From NCBI RefSeq assembly GCF_014649815.1, contig NZ_BMTT01000003.1:124001-188000 (forward strand): a stretch of 64,000 bases of DNA, given 5' to 3'. The position numbers and the translations under genes are program-made. Position 1 is the first letter of the stretch; every line of letters begins with the position of its first letter. This document shows, piece after piece, positions 8,775 to 17,311 of the stretch. This DNA is from Streptomyces mutabilis (GTDB lineage Bacteria; Actinomycetota; Actinomycetes; Streptomycetales; Streptomycetaceae). The notes beneath the pieces are model-generated. The model did no database searches, had not been told where the DNA came from, and worked only from the letters and a program-made list of their open reading frames with translations.

Positions 8775-9622
8775 GGACCTCGCGCCCCACGACGCTCCGC
8801 GCCGTCCGACGCCTCCCGCTCGACGCCGCCGCCGCGCTCACCGTACTGATCTGCCTGTTCCCCGTGTACTGGATGGTCACGACGGCGTTCAAACCATCCC
8901 CCGACATCCAGTCGTACGACCCCCGCCCGCTCCCCCGCGCCTGGACGCTCGACCACTTCAGGACGGCGATCGCCGCCGACGGCTTCGCGCTCTTCTGGCG
9001 CAACAGCATCCTGGTCACCATCAGCGCGGTGCTGCTCGCCCTGCTGGTCGCCCTCGGCGCCGCCTACGCCGTGGCCCGGATGCGGTGGCGCGGGCGCCGC
9101 CAGTTCGTGTTGGCGGTGTTCATCGCTCAGATGGCGCCCTGGGAGTCCCTGATCATCCCGGTCTACATCATCTCCCGGGACACCGGCATGCTCGACCGGC
9201 TGCCGACGCTGACGCTGATCTACTTCATGATCACGCTGCCGTTCACGGTCGTGGTGCTGCGCGGTTTCATCGCCGGCATCCCTCCCGAGCTGGAGGAGGC
9301 CGCGCAGGTCGACGGCTGCACCCGGGCCGGCGCCTTCCGCAGGGTCGCCTTCCCGCTGCTGGCGCCCGGTCTCATGGCGACCTCGCTGTTCGGCTTCATC
9401 ACCGCCTGGAACGAGTTCACCTACGCCAACTTCCTCATCATCAAGCAGCAGGACAGCCGCACGCTCCCGGTCTGGCTCTCGTCCTTCCAGTCGACGTTCG
9501 GCACCGACTGGGGAGCCACCATGGCGGCCTCCACCCTCTTCGCCCTGCCCGCGCTGGTCGTCTTCCTCGTGCTGCAGCGCCAGGTGACCGCCGGGCTCGC
9601 CTCGGGAGGCGTCAAGGGCTGA
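8771..9622 (+). CDS. ABC sugar permease, MalG type (DasC-like)
   Basis: 283 residues, GTG start inside the previous stop (GTGA overlap), with a ribosome site in the upstream gene's CAGGAGGGTGAG. Six membrane segments. The EAA loop is ELEEAAQVDGCTRAGAFRRV, followed by FPLLAPGLMAT. It pairs with the MalF-type subunit to form the channel for the binding protein's ligand. Length and order are normal for carbohydrate-uptake-1 transporters. Confidence 0.93.
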   Translation: MRTSRPTTLRAVRRLPLDAAAALTVLICLFPVYWMVTTAFKPSPDIQSYDPRPLPRAWTLDHFRTAIAADGFALFWRNSILVTISAVLLALLVALGAAYAVARMRWRGRRQFVLAVFIAQMAPWESLIIPVYIISRDTGMLDRLPTLTLIYFMITLPFTVVVLRGFIAGIPPELEEAAQVDGCTRAGAFRRVAFPLLAPGLMATSLFGFITAWNEFTYANFLIIKQQDSRTLPVWLSSFQSTFGTDWGATMAASTLFALPALVVFLVLQRQVTAGLASGGVKG

Positions 9623-9681
9623 CCGCGTACGCCGCTCCCCCCCCACCCGCCGTGCACCGCCCCGACCAACGGAGCCGTCCC

Positions 9682-11259
9682 GTGGACCTGCCACGCCCCG
9701 AACTCGCCCTGGTCCCCCGTCCCCGCCGCCTCTCCACCCGTGCCGGACGCTTCCGGCTGGACGACACGACCCACCTGCGGGTGACGCCGGGAGCCGAACC
9801 GGCCGCGGCCCTGCTGCGCACGCTCGTCGCCCCGGCCACGGGGCTGCGGCTGGACACCGCACCGGACGGCGCCTTCGTCCTCGCCCTCGACCCCGCCCTG
9901 ACCGGCCTCGGCGACGAGGGCTACGGCCTGACCGTCAGCCCGCGGGGCGCCCTGCTGCGCGCCGCCCGCCCCGCCGGGCTGCTGCGCGGCGTGCAGACAC
10001 TGCGGCAACTGCTGCCCTACGAGGCCCTGTCCCGGTTTCCGGTGCGCGGCGTGCCGTGGGACCTGCCCGCCGTGGAGATCACCGACGTTCCCCGCCACGC
10101 CTGGCGCGGCTCCATGCTCGACGTCGCCCGGCACTTCCAGCCGGTGTCCTACCTGCGGCGCTACGTCGACCTGCTGGCGCTGCACAAGCTGAACGTCTTC
10201 CACCTCCACCTCACCGACGACCAGGGCTGGCGGATGCCGGTGACCGCCCACCCGCGGCTCACCGAGGTCGGCGGATGGCGGGCGCAGTCGATGGCCGGCC
10301 CGGCCGGCAGCGACCGGTTCGACGGTGTGCCGCACGGCGGGGCGTACACCCGTGCCGAGCTGGGGGAACTGGTGGCGTACGCGGCCGATCGCGGAGTGAC
10401 GGTCCTTCCGGAGACCGGCGTGCCCGGGCACGTGCGCGCGGCCCTCGCGGCCCATCCCGAGCTGGGCACGGACCCCACGCGCCGGCTGGACGTGTGGACG
10501 CACTGGGGCGTGTGCGAGAACGTCCTCGGCACCGACGACCACGTCCTGGACTTCTTCCGCACCGTGCTGGACGAGGTGATGGACGTCTTCCCCTCGCCGT
10601 ACGTCCACCTCGGGGGCGACGAGTGCCCCACCACCGAGTGGGAGCGGAGCCCGGCGGCACGGGCCCGCGCCGCCCGCGAAGGGCTGCCCGGCCCGCGTGC
10701 GCTGCACCCCTGGTTCATCGGGCGCATGGCCGAACACGTGGTGCGTGGGGGCCGCCGGCCGGTCGTCTGGGCCGAGGACGGCGTCCTCCCACCCATGGAG
10801 TGCACGGTGATGGGCTGGCGCGAACCGGGGCACGCCCGCGCGGCGGCGGAGCGCGGTCACCGGGTCGTCCAGGCCGACCACCGGGCGACCTACTTCGACT
10901 ACGCGCGCGGCGACGGACCGGAGGAACCGCCCGCCCAGCCCGGTGGGATCGTCGATCTGCGCGCGGTGTACGACGTGGACCTCGCGCCGCCCACGCCGGA
11001 CCCGGAGGTCGCGGCGCGGGTGCTGGGCGCGCAGGGCCAGCTGTGGACGGAGTTCGTGCCGACGTCCGAGCACATCGAGTACCTGACCTATCCCCGGCTG
11101 TGCGCGCTCGCCGAGCGGGTCTGGGACGGCACGTCCGGCTGGGGGGACTTCAGCACCCGGTTGGCAGGCCACCGGGCCCGGCTGGACGCTCTGGAGGTCG
11201 CGCACGCCCACCCGCCGGCCGGCGTCCCCGTGCCGCCGCGAGTGGGTGGCGTCCACTGA
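9682..11259 (+). CDS. GH20 beta-N-acetylhexosaminidase (DasD-like)
   Basis: 525 residues from a GTG with GGAG seven bases upstream. The open frame continues further 5', but that part overlaps the permease and is not coding. The N-terminal ~125 residues form the small GH20 accessory domain, then a TIM barrel: HLHLTDDQGWRMP, ETGVPGHVRAAL, and HLGGDECPTTEW. The last contains the catalytic Asp-Glu pair (about D313-E314) used for substrate-assisted removal of terminal GlcNAc or GalNAc. I see no signal peptide, so it probably acts in the cytoplasm on imported oligomers. It lies 59 bases after the permease. Confidence 0.93.
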   Translation: MDLPRPELALVPRPRRLSTRAGRFRLDDTTHLRVTPGAEPAAALLRTLVAPATGLRLDTAPDGAFVLALDPALTGLGDEGYGLTVSPRGALLRAARPAGLLRGVQTLRQLLPYEALSRFPVRGVPWDLPAVEITDVPRHAWRGSMLDVARHFQPVSYLRRYVDLLALHKLNVFHLHLTDDQGWRMPVTAHPRLTEVGGWRAQSMAGPAGSDRFDGVPHGGAYTRAELGELVAYAADRGVTVLPETGVPGHVRAALAAHPELGTDPTRRLDVWTHWGVCENVLGTDDHVLDFFRTVLDEVMDVFPSPYVHLGGDECPTTEWERSPAARARAAREGLPGPRALHPWFIGRMAEHVVRGGRRPVVWAEDGVLPPMECTVMGWREPGHARAAAERGHRVVQADHRATYFDYARGDGPEEPPAQPGGIVDLRAVYDVDLAPPTPDPEVAARVLGAQGQLWTEFVPTSEHIEYLTYPRLCALAERVWDGTSGWGDFSTRLAGHRARLDALEVAHAHPPAGVPVPPRVGGVH

Positions 11260-11341
11260 GCACTCACAGACGCTCCCCCACGCCCCGCACCCTCGCCGAC
11301 GCCCCCGCAAATACACGGGAGCCCAACCGAAAGGACCTCGC

Positions 11342-12763
11342 ATGAGTACCCGACCCCCCGCCGGCCGCGCCCGCCTGGCGCTCGCCCTCGCGGCTCTCCT
11401 GGGCGGCGGTGCCCTGACCGCCCTCCCCGCCCAGGCCGCTCCCGCGGCCGACGGCCTCACCGTCCGATACCGCACCAGCGCGGGCGGCGCCACCGCCGAC
11501 CAGACGGAGCCCTGGCTCAAGGTCCGCAACTCCGGCTCCTCCACGGTGCGGCTCAGTCAGGTGAAGATCCGCTACTACTTCAAGTCGGACTCACCGAACG
11601 CCTCCTACCGCTTCGCCTGCTCCTGGGCGGTGCGGGGCTGTTCCGTCGTCACCGGCACGTTCGGCACCCTGAGCAACCCCACCGCGAACGCCGACCGCTA
11701 CCTGGAGATCGGTTTCACCCCGGCGGCCGGAACACTGGCGCCCGGCGCGGACACGGGTGACATGCAGTTGCGCTTCCACCAGAGCAGTTGGCAGCCGGTC
11801 CGGCAGAGCGACGACTACTCGTTCGACGGCGCGCGGACCTCGTACGCCGACTGGGACAAGGTCACCGCCCAGCTCGCCGGCACCACGGTGTGGGGGACGG
11901 CACCGGAAGGCAACGACCCGACCGATCCGCCCGACCCGACGGACCCGCCCGGCGACGGACGGACCCTCTTCGACGACTTCGACTACAGCTCGCACACCGA
12001 CCCCGACATCGCCGCACACGGCTGGAGCATCCGCGCCAACTCCGGCGGGCCGGGCGTCCCCGGGGCCACCTGGGACCCGTCCAAGGTCACCTTCGTCTCC
12101 GCCGGGGGCAACTCGGTGATGAACCTGGAGACGTCCACAGCGGGCACCGGCGCGTCCACGACCCACACCGAGGTCCTCACCAAGGCCATGAAGTTCAAGA
12201 ACGGCACCTACGCGGCCCGCGTGAGGTTCTCCGACGCCCCGAAGTCGGGGCCCGACGGGGACCACCTGGTGCAGACGTTCTTCACCATCAACGACCTCAA
12301 GGCTCCGATGGCCGACGACTACGCCGAGTACGACTTCGAGTACCTGCCGAACGGCGGGTGGGGCGAGCCGTCGAACATCCTGTACACGACCTCCTGGGAG
12401 ACCTACGCCCCCGACCCCTGGCAGGCCGTCAACCAGCACTCGGAGCAGCGCGTCAGCTACGAGGGCTGGCACGACCTCGTCGTCACCATCGACGACAGCG
12501 CCATCACGTACTACGTGGACGGGCAGCACTTCGGCACGCACGACGCGCGCTACCTGCCCGAGCGGCCGATGTCGATCAACTTCAACCAGTGGCTGATCGA
12601 CCTGAACGGCCAGACCTCGACTACTCCGCGCGCCTACGACCAGCAGGTCGACTACGTCCTGCACGTCAAGGACCAGGTGCTCACCCCGGCCCAGGTCGCG
12701 GCGAAGGTCGCCGGGTACCGCGGCGCCGGTACGGCGTTCGTCGACGAGGTCCCCGCGCCGTGA
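11342..12763 (+). CDS. secreted CBM3 - linker - GH16-like glycan hydrolase
   Basis: 473 residues with a Sec signal (ending ALPAQAAPAA). Residues of about 35-180 match a family-3 carbohydrate-binding module: YRTSAGGATADQTEPWLKVR, RLSQVKIRYYF and a cysteine pair. A DPTDPPDPTDPPG linker follows, then a concanavalin-type sandwich containing AEYDFEYLPNG, which fits the GH16 ExDxE active-site strand (nucleophile and acid/base). Typical GH16 substrates are beta-1,3/1,4-glucans or related polymers. It lies 82 bases after GH20 with its own AAAGGA ribosome site, so it may be the last operon gene or separate. The CBM3 points to crystalline polymer such as cellulose or chitin. Confidence 0.82.
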   Translation: MSTRPPAGRARLALALAALLGGGALTALPAQAAPAADGLTVRYRTSAGGATADQTEPWLKVRNSGSSTVRLSQVKIRYYFKSDSPNASYRFACSWAVRGCSVVTGTFGTLSNPTANADRYLEIGFTPAAGTLAPGADTGDMQLRFHQSSWQPVRQSDDYSFDGARTSYADWDKVTAQLAGTTVWGTAPEGNDPTDPPDPTDPPGDGRTLFDDFDYSSHTDPDIAAHGWSIRANSGGPGVPGATWDPSKVTFVSAGGNSVMNLETSTAGTGASTTHTEVLTKAMKFKNGTYAARVRFSDAPKSGPDGDHLVQTFFTINDLKAPMADDYAEYDFEYLPNGGWGEPSNILYTTSWETYAPDPWQAVNQHSEQRVSYEGWHDLVVTIDDSAITYYVDGQHFGTHDARYLPERPMSINFNQWLIDLNGQTSTTPRAYDQQVDYVLHVKDQVLTPAQVAAKVAGYRGAGTAFVDEVPAP

Positions 12764-12790
12764 TCCCGCGCTGATCCCCGGCGGGGACGG

Positions 12791-13012
12791 TCAGAACAAC
12801 CGCTCCTGGGCTGGGGCGGGCCGTCCTCGCCGGTTCCGGCGCGGGGCCGGCCGTACGGGCGCCGTCTCACCGAACAGGGGCGCGGTGCCGTACTCGTCCG
12901 GCTCGGCGGGCACGGTCGCGGGCCCGGTGCCCACGTTGAGGACCAGCGGCGCTTCCCGGTCGAAGTCACCGGGTGTCATCGCCACCCACTCACGCTCGTG
13001 CCGCTCTCCCAC
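12791..13012 (-). CDS. small conserved-type hypothetical protein
   Basis: 73 residues from a GTG with GGAGG nine bases upstream; an internal ATG at 12979 is an alternative. The sequence is acidic in the middle (MTPGDFDREAPLVLNVGTGP, EPDEYGTAPLF) with a basic Arg/Pro C-terminal tail. It has strong codon bias and no membrane segment, and I do not recognise a family. It is convergent with the CBM3 protein and divergent from the phosphatase gene. Confidence 0.6.
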   Translation of the reverse strand: MGERHEREWVAMTPGDFDREAPLVLNVGTGPATVPAEPDEYGTAPLFGETAPVRPAPRRNRRGRPAPAQERLF

Positions 13013-13230
13013 GCACCGACACCTCCCTCGCTCCGGCCGCCGCGACCACGCGACGCTACCAGCACCCGACCGGCCCCGTGATCACGGCTCCCGCCCGGCT
13101 CGCCCACCGCGGCCGCGGTCCGACCGGCCTGTCGATCGGTCACCCGACCGGCGGACGGCGGCGGCCCGAGGTCGCGGCCCGCCGGGACGGCGCGCTGCGC
13201 GGCGGCCCGTGCGGGGCACACACTGAGGGC

Positions 13231-15858
13231 ATGGGTTCCCTCGATCCGGCGACGGTGTCACGACGATTTCCGGACGGGCCGGTGAGCGTGGCCTCGGCCC
13301 GTCGCTTCGTGCGAGCCGCGCTGGACGACGCCGCCTCCGATCTGGTGGACACGGCTCAGCTCCTGGTCAGCGAGCTGGTCACCAACGCGGTGCTGCACGC
13401 GCGCACCGAGGCCGAGGTGACGGTGTCCCGCCTCGACGGCCGGGTGCGGGTGCGCGTCGCCGACCGGCGGCCGGGCCGCGGACTGGTGCCGCAGAACTGC
13501 CCGCCGTACGCCGGTACGGGGCAGGGGCTGGCCCTGGTGGAACAGTTGGCGTCGCGGTACGGGGTCGACGTCGGCGACGAGGGCAAGACGGTGTGGTTCG
13601 AACTGTGGCCGGACGGTCCGCCCCCGCCGTCGTCCGGGTGGGAGCCCGCGGTGGCGCCGTGCCCCGCCGAGCGGACGGTGACGCTCATCGACGTACCGAG
13701 TGCCCTCGAGTCGACGTGCCGGCAGCACCGGCACGCCGTCCTGCGGGAACTGACCCTGGTGGCGTCCGGGGGCGGTCCGGGGGTGCCGCCCGAGGACCTC
13801 GCCGCCGCCAACGACGTCAACAACGTGATCAGCGCCTGTCTGACGGCCGCGCCCCGGGAGCCGCTTTCCGACTCCGGCCTGCGTTCCCTGCTCCTGTCGC
13901 TGCCGGCCGACGCGGCACCCGCAGTCCGGGCGCTGCGCCGGACACTCGGTCTGGCCGAGGAGGCGGCGCGTGAGGAGCTGCTGCTCACGCTGCCCGCCCT
14001 GCCGCGTTGCCGGGTGTTCCAGGACTGGTTCTTCGACCAGATCGTCGACCAGTTGGACGGCGGCGGGCCCACCGCCTGGTCCGTGATGCCCCGCGATCCG
14101 GAGGTCAGCTCCGACGAACTGGTCCCGTGGGACCCCGATCAGGTGCGGACCAGCCGTGTCCCGACCATCGCGGCCGACGAGGGCAATCGGATCATCGCGG
14201 CGAACGGGCCGGCGGCGGATCTGCTGGGCTGGGTTCCGGACGACCTGGTCGGGCGCCGTCTCACCACGCTCATTCCCGAGCATCTGCGCCGTCGGCACAC
14301 GGCGGCGTTCAGCTCGATGCTGCTGACGGGCCGTACCCGCATCGTGGGCCGCTCCGTGCCGCTCCCGGCACGCCACCGTGACGGCGGGGTGGTTCCGGTG
14401 CGGCTGTTCATCCAGACGCAGGAGACGGCCGACGGCCGCACCGTCTTCGTCGCCCAGCTCGCACCGCGGGCCACCACGTCCCTCGACGGGCCGAGGACGG
14501 TCGGCAGCGCCCGCGGCACGGTCCGGTCGGCCCCCGGGGACGTTCCGGCGAACGTGTGGCCGGGCGGCCCCGGCCCGGGAACGGAGGGCGACGAAGGCGC
14601 CGCCATGTCCGCACTCGACCGGCTCTCCCTCCTGGCCGAGCTGGGGTCCCGGTTCAGCGACGCCTTGGACCTGGACGAGGGCCTGCAGCACGCCGGGCGG
14701 CTGCTGACGCGGCGGCTGGCCGACTGGTGCGTGCTGGACCTGTTCACCGAGCACGACCAGGTGGAGCGGGCCTGTGTCGTCCATCGTGACCCCCGCGGCC
14801 TGCGCCCCACCGCGTACGAGGGCATGCTCCCGGCCGTCTCCGAGGAGTCGCGCGGTCCGCTCGCCCGGGTGCTGCGCGGCGCGGGTCCGCTGCTGCTCTC
14901 CGAGACACCGTCGCCCGGTCAGGCCGACAACGCGCTGGACCGCAACTACCGCGAACTCTTCCACGGGCTGGGTGCGGGCAGCGCCGTGGTCGCTCCGCTG
15001 CGGGCCCGGCGCAAGATCTTCGGTGCCCTGACCCTCGCCCGTACACCCGGCCAGCAGCCCTTCACCGAGGAGGACCTGCCCCTGGTCGACGACCTGGTGC
15101 ACAGCCTTGCGCTCGGGGTGGACAACGCCCGTCTGTACCAGGACACCCGCTCCATCGCCGAGCGGCTGCAGCGCTCCCTGCTGCCGGTGCTGCCACGGGT
15201 CGACGGACTGGAGCTGGCCGCCCGCTACGCCGCCTCATCGACAACGGCGCAGGTCGGCGGGGACTGGTACGACAGTTTCGTCGTGCCCGGTGGGGACACC
15301 GCCCTGGTGATCGGTGACGTCACGGGGCACAACCTCGACGCGGCCATCGCCATGAGCCAGTTGCGCAGCATGCTCCGCGGCATCGCGGTGGACCGTGAGG
15401 AGCCTCCCGCGGAGGTCCTGCACCGCCTGGACCTGGCGAACCACAGCCTGCACCGGGAGGCCACCGCCACGTGCGTCTACGGCCTGCTCAAGGGCCGCGC
15501 GCCGGGTCCCTGGGAGCTGCTGCACTCCTCGGCCGGTCATCTGCCGCCACTGCTGACCACGGCCGAGGGCGAGACCCGCTTTCTGGACGAGGGAGCGGGC
15601 CTGCTCCTCGGCGTGGACCCGGACGTGCCCCGCCGCACGGCACGCCACCCGCTGCCGGCCCGCTCGACGCTCCTGCTGTACACGGACGGTCTCGTCGAAC
15701 GCCGGAACGAACCGTTGGACGAGGCGCTGGGCCGGCTGCGACGGCACGCCGCCGATCTGGCGTGCGAGTCCCTCGACACGTTCTGCGACGAGCTGATGAT
15801 CGGTTTGGGGGCGGACAGCGCCGACGACATCGCCCTGCTCGCCGTCCGCCCCTCGTGA
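13231..15858 (+). CDS. multidomain regulator: anti-sigma-type kinase, PAS, GAF, PP2C/SpoIIE phosphatase
   Basis: 875 residues. Residues 1-130 form a GHKL ATPase of the RsbW/SpoIIAB type with the N-box SELVTNAVLHA (E48-N52) and GTGQGLALVEQL. About 300-410 is a PAS domain (IIAANGPAADLLGW). About 465-635 is a GAF domain. Residues 645-875 are the PP2C phosphatase with GGDWYDSF, GDVTGHNLDAA, SSAGHLPPLL and LYTDGLVERR, which carry the metal-binding aspartates. The design puts an anti-anti-sigma kinase and the opposing phosphatase in one chain with sensory input. I see no partner anti-sigma antagonist gene nearby. The ATG is set by length and domain start; a longer 5' frame lacks coding character. 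Confidence 0.9.
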   Translation: MGSLDPATVSRRFPDGPVSVASARRFVRAALDDAASDLVDTAQLLVSELVTNAVLHARTEAEVTVSRLDGRVRVRVADRRPGRGLVPQNCPPYAGTGQGLALVEQLASRYGVDVGDEGKTVWFELWPDGPPPPSSGWEPAVAPCPAERTVTLIDVPSALESTCRQHRHAVLRELTLVASGGGPGVPPEDLAAANDVNNVISACLTAAPREPLSDSGLRSLLLSLPADAAPAVRALRRTLGLAEEAAREELLLTLPALPRCRVFQDWFFDQIVDQLDGGGPTAWSVMPRDPEVSSDELVPWDPDQVRTSRVPTIAADEGNRIIAANGPAADLLGWVPDDLVGRRLTTLIPEHLRRRHTAAFSSMLLTGRTRIVGRSVPLPARHRDGGVVPVRLFIQTQETADGRTVFVAQLAPRATTSLDGPRTVGSARGTVRSAPGDVPANVWPGGPGPGTEGDEGAAMSALDRLSLLAELGSRFSDALDLDEGLQHAGRLLTRRLADWCVLDLFTEHDQVERACVVHRDPRGLRPTAYEGMLPAVSEESRGPLARVLRGAGPLLLSETPSPGQADNALDRNYRELFHGLGAGSAVVAPLRARRKIFGALTLARTPGQQPFTEEDLPLVDDLVHSLALGVDNARLYQDTRSIAERLQRSLLPVLPRVDGLELAARYAASSTTAQVGGDWYDSFVVPGGDTALVIGDVTGHNLDAAIAMSQLRSMLRGIAVDREEPPAEVLHRLDLANHSLHREATATCVYGLLKGRAPGPWELLHSSAGHLPPLLTTAEGETRFLDEGAGLLLGVDPDVPRRTARHPLPARSTLLLYTDGLVERRNEPLDEALGRLRRHAADLACESLDTFCDELMIGLGADSADDIALLAVRPS

Positions 15859-15874
15859 CCGCGCCTGCCGGGCG

Positions 15875-16711
15875 TCAGCCCGTACGGTGCCCCGCGAGCA
15901 GGTCCGCGATCCGCTCGTGCAGCTGCTCCGGAACCCGCACCGCCCAGCGGCCGGTGGCCTCGGCGCTCAGCTCCCGGCTCCACTGCCAGCTGTCGCGGGC
16001 CGCCGTGCGCAGCTCGCCCTCGCGTGCGGCGGCGGTGGTGGCGGTGTAGCGGTCGACGTCGGCGGCGAGCAGGTCGTTCTCCAGGGCCCTGCTGGGGGTC
16101 AGCCAGTGGGCGGTGGAGTCGCGCAGGAGCCGGCACAGCTTGAGCTGCAGCGGCGCGACGACGGCGTGCAACAGGGCGTGGGCGCGGGCAACTTCGCCCC
16201 GGGCCAGGACGTGGGCCAGCATCAGCGTCCAGTTGGCGAGTTCGTCGCAGAGCTGCTGGGCGGTGCCGACGGGCTCCGGCGGGCGGAACCCGGCCAGGCG
16301 GCGGGCGGCCCGGGTGAGGCGGCCGGTGCGGTCCAGGAGGACGGCGGCCTCGGGACGGGGCAGGTGGACCACGCCCTCCCAGGTCGGAACCTCCTCGATG
16401 CCCTCGCCGGCCGGCGTGATGTGGAACTCGCCGCGCATCAGGTCGTCGAAGACGACCGCGAGGATGCCGTACATGTTGGTGTACGCCAGCTCGAGCGGGG
16501 CGAGCTGTTCGAGGAACGCCCGGGCGTCGAAGTCGTCTAGGTGCTTGTCCTCGACGTACAGGTACGCCTCGATGTCGGAGTGGGCGTCGGCCTCGCCGAC
16601 CGTCCAGGAACCGTAGAGGAGGACGCCTTCGAGACGGGGTTCCGACTCGGCGAGCCGGCGCAGGCGGGCGATGCGGTCGTCGAGGGCGGGGGAGGCGGAG
16701 CGAACGGACAT
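15875..16711 (-). CDS. LinB/Lnu-type nucleotidyltransferase (possible lincosamide resistance)
   Basis: 278 residues, matching in length and co-linear in motifs with lincosamide nucleotidyltransferases of the LinB/Lnu(F) type. LLYGSWTVGEADAHSDIEAY holds the nucleotidyltransferase GS...DxE metal site. This is followed by LAYTNMYGILAVVFDDLMRG and EFHI, then a helical C-terminal domain. Such enzymes add AMP to a lincosamide hydroxyl. In Streptomyces this may be intrinsic resistance or act on another substrate; sequence alone cannot decide. The gene stands alone, tail to tail with the phosphatase gene. Confidence 0.82.
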   Translation of the reverse strand: MSVRSASPALDDRIARLRRLAESEPRLEGVLLYGSWTVGEADAHSDIEAYLYVEDKHLDDFDARAFLEQLAPLELAYTNMYGILAVVFDDLMRGEFHITPAGEGIEEVPTWEGVVHLPRPEAAVLLDRTGRLTRAARRLAGFRPPEPVGTAQQLCDELANWTLMLAHVLARGEVARAHALLHAVVAPLQLKLCRLLRDSTAHWLTPSRALENDLLAADVDRYTATTAAAREGELRTAARDSWQWSRELSAEATGRWAVRVPEQLHERIADLLAGHRTG

Positions 16712-16975
16712 GGGTGACTGTCTCCTGGTTGAGCGCGCGGGCGCGACGGATCGACGCCCGGCATGTGCGGGGCGGGTGGCTGCGGACCGTGCGGTCGGTT
16801 CAGGAGACGCCCATGGCGGGGAGTGTACGCGGTGCCTGTGGACGGGGTGACGATCGGGAAACGGGGGTCGGGGCGTTCCATGAGGCCGCCCGGCCCCGAC
16901 GCGCGGCGGCGCCCGATGCCCGCGCGGCGAGCAGCCGCACGCTCCGCCACCTCGTACACCGCCCCTGCTCGGCGG

Positions 16976-17174
16976 TCAGTCGGCGCTGGGTCAGGGTGGC
17001 GAGGCCCTTGGCGATGCCGTTGCGCTGGATCTACGACGTGCCGGTCAGGACCCGGAGCATGCGCAGCTTGCGGAAGAGGCACTCGATCTCGTGCCCCTGG
17101 GTCGGTCCGTCCTTGCCGTGGATCTGCACCGCCTGGTCCAGCAGGCGGAAGGCCGACTCGGCGACGATGATCAA
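16976..17174 (-). pseudogene. acyl-CoA dehydrogenase remnant (C-terminal end, in-frame stop)
   Basis: On the minus strand, AESAFRLLDQAVQIHGKDGP is the typical C-terminal dehydrogenase helix and loop. It continues through LFRKLRMLRVLTGTS to a TAG (17031-17033) exactly where the family has the conserved Glu of EGTSEIQR, and then IQRNGIAKGL resumes in the same frame. Nothing upstream matches the rest of the enzyme, so this is a truncated relic of roughly 65 codons. The rest of 16712-17311 holds nothing else I can support. Confidence 0.75.
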
Positions 17175-17311
17175 CGGAGTTCGCGTCTTCTCCGGGGTCG
17201 ACGGTCGGGGCGGGACCTTAGTGCGCGGGGTCGGGCCGTCGGGTGCCGCCGGCTCTGCCCGTTCGGGCATCGCCTCGTGCCTCGGGGCCTCCTGACACCC
17301 GTGGAGCGGGG

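Noticed and set aside
13258-15102. Long minus-strand frame opposite the phosphatase gene
   Set aside because: Antisense to a multidomain protein with all expected motifs; no ribosome site or family signature.
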